Assembly: GCA_030151825.1 (NCBI GenBank)
Contig: JASLCP010000051.1
Span: 1-10,290, forward strand
DNA length: 10,290 bases
Origin: Candidatus Saccharimonadales bacterium
GTDB taxonomy: Bacteria; Patescibacteriota; Saccharimonadia; Saccharimonadales; Saccharimonadaceae
Direction: 5' to 3'
Shown here piece by piece: positions 6,150 through 10,290 of this stretch. Each line of letters starts with the position of its first letter. The stretch's first letter is position 1. The notes below the pieces were generated by a model that saw only the letters and a program-made list of their open reading frames with translations, made no database searches and had not been told where the DNA came from. The translations under genes were made by a program, and so were the position numbers.

Positions 6150-6439
6150 GTCTCTGAAGACGAGGCAAATAAAATCATGCGTCAGGTGGTAATGTATTAA
6201 TTGCCAATGACGTCCCGGCAATATTAGGACGCGTGAGCGAAAATGAAAATCGGTCAAAAATAGCCGTCAGCGTCCAAGCCAGAGAAGAAGCCGACCGAAT
6301 ATTCGCCGGACTTTCGGCGGGTGGAACTGTGGAAATGCCTTTGGACGAGAGCCCGTGGGGCACGTACTTTGCGATGTTTAGAGATAGGTATGGGATTGAG
6401 TGGACGGTGGAATTCAATGTAAACAAGGCGGAACAATAG
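6150..6439 (+). pseudogene. PhnB/glyoxalase-like (VOC) protein remnant with frameshift
   Basis: Two reading frames together spell the C-terminal part of a PhnB-like VOC protein. Bases 6150-6179 encode VSEDEANKIM, resembling the helix that ends in KIMHA in the family. After a frame change, 6173-6439 encodes NHASGGNVLIANDVP, then EEADRIFAGLSAGGTVEMPL and WGTYFAMFRDRYGIEW, the family's most conserved block. The join at ATCATGCGTCA would read Met-His-Ala-Ser if one ATGC unit were restored, so loss of a four-base tandem unit is a simple explanation. About four codons after His-Ala-Ser also seem missing. The N-terminal half is absent, replaced by the promoter and start of the divergent kinase-like gene. 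A GTG at 6233 opens a 68-codon frame but has no good SD sequence, so it is probably not expressed as a functional protein. Confidence 0.75.
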
Positions 6440-6530
6440 ACCCGGGCTTTCATCCACCTCCAGATTGTTTGAGGGAGAGATGAGCGTGCAAAGAGCTATG
6501 AGCTACATAAATAAATCTATTACAGATTAT

Positions 6531-7253
6531 CTATCTCTGTTTCATCTCCCAGTATTTATTAATATGACAGTGATGAACCTTAACTTCACTTCGTCCTGCT
6601 TTAATGAGAGAGGTGATGTTAAGCGCAATACCGCTATTTGCGGCAATGATGTGTTGCAACATGGCTGTCTTTGCAGGCGACATTTCATCTTTTGAATAGT
6701 ATCCCTTTGCAATCGCGCCCGTAACAAGATCCACTGCCTGCACTGCATTTAAGGCCTTTGAATCAACAGGGACACACGAGTTCAACCGAAAATGATTCGT
6801 CCGGCGATCAGTGGCAAACATTTCTCGCATTTTTTGATAGTTAATTTCTCCAGCCTTACCCGTACTGTCTGCGAGTATACGGAAGTCAAAGGTTTTCGTT
6901 TCAGTGAAACAGGAATCCATTGTTGATCGCAAGAGAGCGTAACATTGAGAGTAAAATATCTCATTTACGTCGGTACGGCCATAAATCTCAATACGTTTTG
7001 ACGCAGAGAATTCTTTATACGCCCATGTATGAAACGTGACCTTTGGATCTTGAAGATAGATATTAAGAAAGCCAATAATCTTAGCCGCATATGCAGAGTT
7101 AATAGCCTTCCACTTCACTTCACCCCATAAATTATGCTTTATCCTATAGGCAAGTGCCTTTGCTTCAAGCTCCTCAAAAATATCATCTGGAATACAGACG
7201 CAACCTATAATCTTGTCTGCTTCTCTCAGACTTTCATCAAGGATTAAATACAC
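6531..7253 (-). CDS. DUF3800 domain protein
   Basis: The 240-residue protein matches DUF3800 throughout. The N-terminus MYLILDES (residues 1-8, Asp6, Glu7) is the family opening. A middle strand FDFRILADST (122-131) supplies a second acidic position, and VQAVDLVTGAIAKG (171-184, Asp175) is the family's C-terminal hallmark. The spacing of acidic residues is reminiscent of RNase H-like nucleases, but no activity is established for the family. DUF3800 genes are often found near restriction and other defence genes; here an HsdR-N-like nuclease gene lies on the far side of the partner gene. The start is a GTG at 7253: a TAG in frame upstream excludes anything longer apart from a CTG. A TATAAT six bases before this GTG suggests a leaderless transcript in addition to read-through from the small upstream gene. 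Confidence 0.85.
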   Translation of the reverse strand: MYLILDESLREADKIIGCVCIPDDIFEELEAKALAYRIKHNLWGEVKWKAINSAYAAKIIGFLNIYLQDPKVTFHTWAYKEFSASKRIEIYGRTDVNEIFYSQCYALLRSTMDSCFTETKTFDFRILADSTGKAGEINYQKMREMFATDRRTNHFRLNSCVPVDSKALNAVQAVDLVTGAIAKGYYSKDEMSPAKTAMLQHIIAANSGIALNITSLIKAGRSEVKVHHCHINKYWEMKQR

Positions 7254-7259
7254 CCCTAC

Positions 7260-7267
7260 ATTATACC
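7260..7267 (-). promoter_or_regulatory. Internal GGTATAAT promoter element, 6 bases before the DUF3800 start
   Basis: On the minus strand GGTATAAT runs from 7267 to 7260, followed by GTAGGG and the GTG at 7253. The TAA inside the hexamer (7263-7261) is also the stop codon of the small upstream gene. Expected +1 is the GTG itself. No -35 match is visible. GTAGGG could act as an SD sequence only at an unusually short spacing. Confidence 0.5.
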
Positions 7268-7446
7268 GCAGGTGCTACGATGGCTTTTTCTATTGACTCC
7301 TCTAGTGAATCCGCAAGTTGAGATTTATCCAAGAACTTTGCGCTTACTTTTGCCATTCCACTAAGGTCAAAGGCAACATCTTTGACTATTTTTTGCAACA
7401 TTGCCAGTTCTTCTTGAGTTAAGTCTAGCGTAACGTGTTTTTTCAT
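7261..7446 (-). CDS. Small acidic helical protein of unknown function, partner of the DUF3800 gene
   Basis: Read from the ATG at 7446, the protein has 61 residues and starts MKKHVTLDLTQEELAMLQK. A short strand is followed by a helix of the LTQEELAMLQKIVKDV type, as in small regulators or antitoxins that start with a beta strand. The middle KFLDKSQLADSLEESIEKAI is another predicted helix. No named family is recognised, and no DNA-binding signature can be claimed. The start at 7446 is chosen over 7479 because the upstream ATG overlaps a TATAAT hexamer (7483-7478). The leader of about 25 bases is A-rich and has no SD sequence. The stop is seven bases before the DUF3800 start, so the pair forms an operon. 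It is lower in G+C than the flanking genes. An antitoxin- or accessory-like role is speculative. Confidence 0.6.
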   Translation of the reverse strand: MKKHVTLDLTQEELAMLQKIVKDVAFDLSGMAKVSAKFLDKSQLADSLEESIEKAIVAPAV

Positions 7447-7459
7447 ATTTTTATTTTGT

Positions 7460-7657
7460 TTATGGTTTACAGATAACATTATAATACATCTTCTTCACTA
7501 GGCAAACCTTATGACTTCCAGGAACTATCCCTGAAAGCGTATAAATGATAAAACCAGCCGAAAGAAATGCACATACTGCCAAAACTCTAGAAGGCGGCCA
7601 CACAAACTCCGCGAACTGCCAGATGTTGTGCCGGGAGGATAATCGAAGGAAGGGCAA
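7460..7657 (-). pseudogene. Possible fragment of a membrane protein in the gap between two genes
   Basis: The gap between the small gene and the HsdR-N-like gene (7447-7710) contains a 65-codon minus-strand frame opening at a TTG. It encodes a plausible membrane segment, VLAVCAFLSAGFIIYTLSG, preceded by WQFAEFVWPPS. It has no SD sequence, and its end runs through the promoter of the next leftward gene. It may be a remnant of a longer gene or chance; no family is recognised. Nothing else is seen in this gap apart from the two promoters. Confidence 0.2.
7478..7483 (-). promoter_or_regulatory. Promoter of the small-protein/DUF3800 operon
   Basis: On the minus strand TATAAT (7483-7478) lies within TATTATAAT. 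TTGCCT (7505-7500) is a four-of-six -35 match at 16-base spacing. Transcription would start near 7471, giving a leader of about 25 bases before the ATG at 7446. Confidence 0.5.
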
Positions 7658-7679
7658 AGGCTAAATCCTTTAGTTTTGG

Positions 7680-7704
7680 GGTATAATCAGGAAAAGATAA
7701 GGAG
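7680..7704 (+). promoter_or_regulatory. GGTATAAT promoter element and SD sequence of the HsdR-N-like gene
   Basis: GGTATAAT (7680-7687) is followed by a leader of about 17 bases that contains a strong SD sequence AAGGAG (7699-7704), six bases before the ATG at 7711. No -35 match is visible at the usual distance. Confidence 0.65.
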
Positions 7705-7710
7705 CCTACC

Positions 7711-8409
7711 ATGCCTACAGCAGCCCAAATTACTCGAACCGAAAAAGATCTGCGAGAATACCGTAAAAAATACCTCACCAAAAAGCAAAACCTTGAGGTC
7801 GATGAATCGGCAACGCGTATCATGGTTAACAATTTCCTAACCGACGTACTCGGATATGCCGAACTCGATGATATCAAGACTGAATATAATATCCGTGGTG
7901 AATATGCTGACTATGTCATTCAATTGGCGCGCAAGAAACACATCGTTATTGAAGTAAAATCAATCCAAATCGACCTCAACGATCGTCACCTACGACAAAG
8001 TCTTAGCTACGCCGCTAACGAAGGTATCGATTGGATTCTTTTGTTTAACGGCAAACAGATCAAACTTTACCGAGTACTATTCGGAAAACCAATATCGTAT
8101 CATCCTGTTTTCGATTACGACCTCACGGATCTTTCGACTATCAAGCAAGCTGCAAGTGAAATCGCCTATCTTGGTAAAAAGTGTGTCCAAAAGGGCGAAC
8201 TTGATACCTACTGGAAACGGTTTGATGCACTTACTCCGTCAAGTCTTGTAAAAGCCATCTACACCGAAGATGTTATTCGTGCCATTCGCCTACGACTCAA
8301 AAAGAATTGCGGTATTAACTTTGATCAAGTCGATGTCGCCGAGGCAGTACAAACACTTTTACTCAACGGATATAGTTCGGCTCAAAAGCCAAAAAATCTA
8401 AAGAAATAA
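7711..8409 (+). CDS. Orphan HsdR-N-like PD-(D/E)XK nuclease domain protein
   Basis: The 232-residue protein carries the N-terminal nuclease domain found in type I restriction HsdR subunits and in stand-alone HSDR_N proteins. The catalytic core is visible in order: Glu32 in DESATRIMVN (31-40), Asp67 in EYADYVI (64-70), and Glu81-Val-Lys83 in HIVIEVKS (77-84). These are followed by a Gln-containing helix (LRQSLSYAANEG, 94-105) and the strand DWILLFNGKQIKLYRV (107-122). There is no helicase or motor domain and no HsdM or HsdS gene in the window, so it is not a complete restriction enzyme. The C-terminal 100 residues are helical and charged, without a recognised domain. DNA or RNA cleavage in defence or repair is possible, and a housekeeping role is equally open. 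It has its own promoter and strong SD sequence; the stop is TAA. Confidence 0.82.
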   Translation: MPTAAQITRTEKDLREYRKKYLTKKQNLEVDESATRIMVNNFLTDVLGYAELDDIKTEYNIRGEYADYVIQLARKKHIVIEVKSIQIDLNDRHLRQSLSYAANEGIDWILLFNGKQIKLYRVLFGKPISYHPVFDYDLTDLSTIKQAASEIAYLGKKCVQKGELDTYWKRFDALTPSSLVKAIYTEDVIRAIRLRLKKNCGINFDQVDVAEAVQTLLLNGYSSAQKPKNLKK

Positions 8410-8431
8410 AGTGCGTTTAGCGGCACTACTC

Positions 8432-8487
8432 TTGCCACCGCTCCGCCCATAGCGTACTATATCCAAACAGATCTAAATTGAAGGGGG
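8432..8487 (+). promoter_or_regulatory. Promoter and SD sequence of the M16 peptidase gene
   Basis: TTGCCA (8432-8437) and TACTAT (8455-8460) are separated by 17 bases, a good sigma-70 promoter. The leader of about 27 bases has AAGGGGG (8481-8487), an SD sequence six bases before the ATG at 8494. A weak hairpin (AGTGC 8410-8414 with GCACT 8423-8427) sits just after the preceding stop but has no T-run, so it is not called a terminator. Confidence 0.6.
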
Positions 8488-8493
8488 CGGTAG

Positions 8494-9774
8494 ATGTCAC
8501 TGGAAAAAAGAGTACTTGATAACGGGTTAACGGTGTATAACGACCACATTGTCGGATCGCGCACTAATGACGTACGGATGTATGTGCCGTATGGCAGTGT
8601 CGATGAAAATCCTGGGGACGAAGGGGTGGCACACGTATTTGAACACTGTGTCCACCTGAAAACCGATATGTTTGATGACCGAGTGGCGTTGCGCCAGTAC
8701 GCCGATCGCAGTGGTATGCTAACCAATGCCAGTACCAACTTTGCTCGTACCGATTACTATGCCAATGGCCTGCAGCTCGAACCCAGCATGGTACACCTTA
8801 GCCAAGTGTTGCAACACACACATTTCCCCGAGGACGCCGTCGAGCACGAGCTGAAAGCCGTCCGCCGCGAAATGAAAACGCGCCTTGATAGCCCCCGCGA
8901 GGTACACTTTTTGGGTAGCCTCAATGCGATGTACGGTCTGCCGTATGGCCGCAGTATTGGCGGGTACTATGACAAAATTGACTTTACTGTCGACACGCTG
9001 CGCGACCTACATAATCGCTATTATAAATTAGGCCGCATGTCGCTACTGGTCACCGGCAAGGCTCGTATGGATGAAGTTGCCGATATGGCCAACCGATACT
9101 TTGCACCAGATGATGATCCGAGTTTTACTGACCACCCAGAACTACCACGCACGTTGGGCGATCATCAACTGACTGGTCTTGTCCGCGAAGATTCATCAAA
9201 CGTGTTTGTGTCGGTATCTCACCCGCTGACACCCGAGTTTATCGAGCGCAAGAATGCCGAGCTCTTAACCTATGGCATTGCCCAGCGTGTCATGGGCCTA
9301 GCAGCGTTTCAGGCACTTCGTTATGAACACGGTATTTCGTACGATGGCAGCATCAGTATCGGTAGCGTTCACCCAAATGTCGTTGTGCTTGGTGGCGATG
9401 TCACCACAGATGGCGAGCATGTCGGCAAAGCCATTGAGGTGTTTGACGATATCTTTAGTCGCCCCGGAGCAAAGTATGATGACGACGTCATCGAGGGTGC
9501 CATGGCCGCCTATACCTATTCATACAACGTTAATTACACTTCAAATGCCGCCCGTTTGGCACGCATCGAATCAGCTCTCGAAGAAAACCGTGAGCCAACC
9601 GATATTGGCAAAATGCTGCGTAAGATTGGCAAAATCGGCGTCGCCGAAATCCGCGAGGCAATCGACAAGATGACCGAGTACGCCGCAACCAATCCACGCT
9701 ATATTCACCTGACTGGCAAACGCGCCGCAATTGGTGAAGTTGAACGACTGATCGAACAGCACGAAGTAGCCTAG
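8494..9774 (+). CDS. M16 family zinc metallopeptidase
   Basis: The 426-residue protein is a typical bacterial M16B-type peptidase. The inverted zinc motif HVFEH is at residues 47-51, with Glu126 in AVRREM as the distal zinc ligand about 79 residues after His47, the usual distance. The C-terminal half-barrel domain contains LRYEHGISY, which supplies the Arg/Tyr substrate-binding pair of the family. The length (about 420) is normal for one chain that pairs as a homodimer or with a second M16 chain; no second M16 gene is in the window. There is no signal peptide, so it is probably cytosolic and degrades short peptides, though the substrate is unknown. His51 is followed by CVHLKT in place of the common hydrophobic-KGT element, a small divergence. 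The start is fixed by a strong SD sequence. Confidence 0.92.
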   Translation: MSLEKRVLDNGLTVYNDHIVGSRTNDVRMYVPYGSVDENPGDEGVAHVFEHCVHLKTDMFDDRVALRQYADRSGMLTNASTNFARTDYYANGLQLEPSMVHLSQVLQHTHFPEDAVEHELKAVRREMKTRLDSPREVHFLGSLNAMYGLPYGRSIGGYYDKIDFTVDTLRDLHNRYYKLGRMSLLVTGKARMDEVADMANRYFAPDDDPSFTDHPELPRTLGDHQLTGLVREDSSNVFVSVSHPLTPEFIERKNAELLTYGIAQRVMGLAAFQALRYEHGISYDGSISIGSVHPNVVVLGGDVTTDGEHVGKAIEVFDDIFSRPGAKYDDDVIEGAMAAYTYSYNVNYTSNAARLARIESALEENREPTDIGKMLRKIGKIGVAEIREAIDKMTEYAATNPRYIHLTGKRAAIGEVERLIEQHEVA

Positions 9775-9816
9775 TTTTTCCGTCTCGACATCAACACACA
9801 TATTAATTTTCAAGAA

Positions 9817-9841
9817 ATATTTATTGTAAAACGATAAATAT
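9817..9841. promoter_or_regulatory. 25-bp imperfect palindrome, candidate operator of the DUF2975 gene
   Basis: ATATTTATTGT (9817-9827) and ACGATAAATAT (9831-9841) are inverted repeats matching at ten of eleven positions around a three-base AAA centre. The element covers the -35 hexamer (9824-9829) and part of the spacer, the place where a dimeric repressor would block polymerase. Confidence 0.55.
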
Positions 9842-9852
9842 CATGCTAAAGT
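9824..9852 (+). promoter_or_regulatory. Extended -10 promoter of the DUF2975 gene, 7 bases from its ATG
   Basis: TTGTAA (9824-9829), a 17-base spacer, and TAAAGT (9847-9852) preceded by TGC (an extended -10 TGn element) form a complete sigma-70 promoter. Seven bases later is the ATG at 9860, so the mRNA should be leaderless. No SD sequence is seen. Confidence 0.6.
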
Positions 9853-9859
9853 GAATGAT

Positions 9860-10290
9860 ATGAGTAAGAAAACATCTGGTATTAATCGTACTTCAACCCT
9901 TTTTTTACGCCTAGCAGTAGGTGTTATTGGACTTGGCGTCCTGGCCCTCTGTGTTTTTTTGCTGCCACTTATGTGGATGGATGCCTATAAAGAATGGCCG
10001 CAACACGGCTATGCGGTGCGTGCTGTTGTGGCAGCTATGTATCTATCGGCCGTACCATTTTATATCGGCATCTACAAAGGCTGGCGCATCCTCGATGCCA
10101 TCGACAAAACCCAAGTGTTTTCAGCGCAGTCAGTCATGGCACTGCGAGTCATTAGCTGTGCTGCGGCCGCCATTAGCCTGATATATGCAATCAGTCTCCC
10201 CTTTTTCTACATCTGGGCCGACAATACCGATGCGCCCGGTCTAATGGTTATCGGACTTTTCCTCGTGGGCATGCCACTTATTATTAGCGT
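9860..10290 (+). CDS. DUF2975 family membrane protein (3' end beyond the window)
   Basis: The frame from the ATG at 9860 stays open to the window end, giving 143 residues. It fits DUF2975: an N-terminal membrane segment (LAVGVIGLGVLALCVFLLPL), a second (AVVAAMYLSAVPFYIGIYKG), the signature region LDAIDKTQVFSAQSVMALR after it, a third segment (CAAAAISLIYAISLPFFYI) ending in the polar WADNTDAPG loop, and a fourth starting LMVIGLFLVGMPLII. The loop with D-DAPG before the last helix is a strong family marker. The function is unknown. In many bacteria DUF2975 genes are followed by a small Cro/CI-type HTH gene, so a regulator immediately downstream is expected but not visible here. The palindrome over its promoter fits that arrangement. 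Confidence 0.85.
   Translation, partial: MSKKTSGINRTSTLFLRLAVGVIGLGVLALCVFLLPLMWMDAYKEWPQHGYAVRAVVAAMYLSAVPFYIGIYKGWRILDAIDKTQVFSAQSVMALRVISCAAAAISLIYAISLPFFYIWADNTDAPGLMVIGLFLVGMPLIIS

Noticed and set aside
6105..6257. N-terminal extension of the kinase-like protein to 6257
   Set aside because: The added residues are not kinase-like, they overlap the PhnB remnant on the other strand, and the TATAAT lies inside them.
6440..6530. Short repeats such as GAGCTATGAGCT in the gap after the PhnB remnant, considered as a terminator or attachment site
   Set aside because: Arms are only four to five bases, there is no T-run in either direction, and no matching repeat was found on the other side of the DUF3800 operon.
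6465..6695. Plus-strand frame starting near a GGGAGAG-ATG sequence at 6473-6483
   Set aside because: The SD-like sequence is tempting, but most of the frame is antisense to the DUF3800 gene, whose family match is clear; the peptide resembles nothing known.

Overview
The window looks like a chromosomal stretch of a small-genome bacterium, most likely Candidatus Saccharibacteria (TM7) or a related Patescibacterium. This rests on densely packed short genes, many small membrane proteins, a DEDDh/GIY-YIG nuclease fusion, a DUF2975 protein, and promoters that lie directly against start codons. TGA is used as a normal stop codon (at 939 and 5196), so the recoded Gracilibacteria/SR1 code is excluded. 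The lineage is an inference; no rRNA or tRNA gene is present to fix it.

Layout. 2-271 is the end of a probable ABC-2 type permease. 305-952 is a membrane-anchored, lambda-R-like peptidoglycan lytic enzyme. It overlaps tail to tail with a leftward four-gene operon (2754 to 939): iron-permease-family membrane protein, inosine/xanthosine triphosphatase (YjjX/DUF84), a small unknown protein and a compact alpha/beta hydrolase. Divergent from that operon are a DEDDh exonuclease/GIY-YIG nuclease fusion (2851-4233) and a Mu Gam-like DNA-end-binding protein (4326-4868) with its own promoter, Shine-Dalgarno (SD) sequence and terminator. Facing them is a leftward operon (6104 to 4918) of a P-loop uridine-kinase-like protein and two small membrane proteins.

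6150-7660 looks accessory. It holds a frameshifted PhnB/glyoxalase-like remnant, a leftward pair made of a 61-residue unknown protein and a DUF3800 protein (7446-6531), and a possible membrane-protein fragment. After it come an orphan HsdR-N-like PD-(D/E)XK nuclease (7711-8409), an M16 metallopeptidase (8494-9774) and a DUF2975 membrane protein cut by the window end (9860 on). A 25-bp imperfect palindrome covers the -35 element of the DUF2975 promoter.

The most striking pattern is in gene starts. Several genes have a -10 hexamer only 6-8 bases before the start codon, so transcription should begin at or within about 2 bases of the start codon (leaderless mRNA). At 2851, 6104 and 7253 no other start is possible. 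Other genes in the same window have ordinary SD leaders, so two initiation modes coexist. No CRISPR array, complete insertion sequence, tRNA or rRNA was seen. The small protein/DUF3800 pair is the best candidate for an undescribed two-gene system, but its function cannot be read from the sequence.
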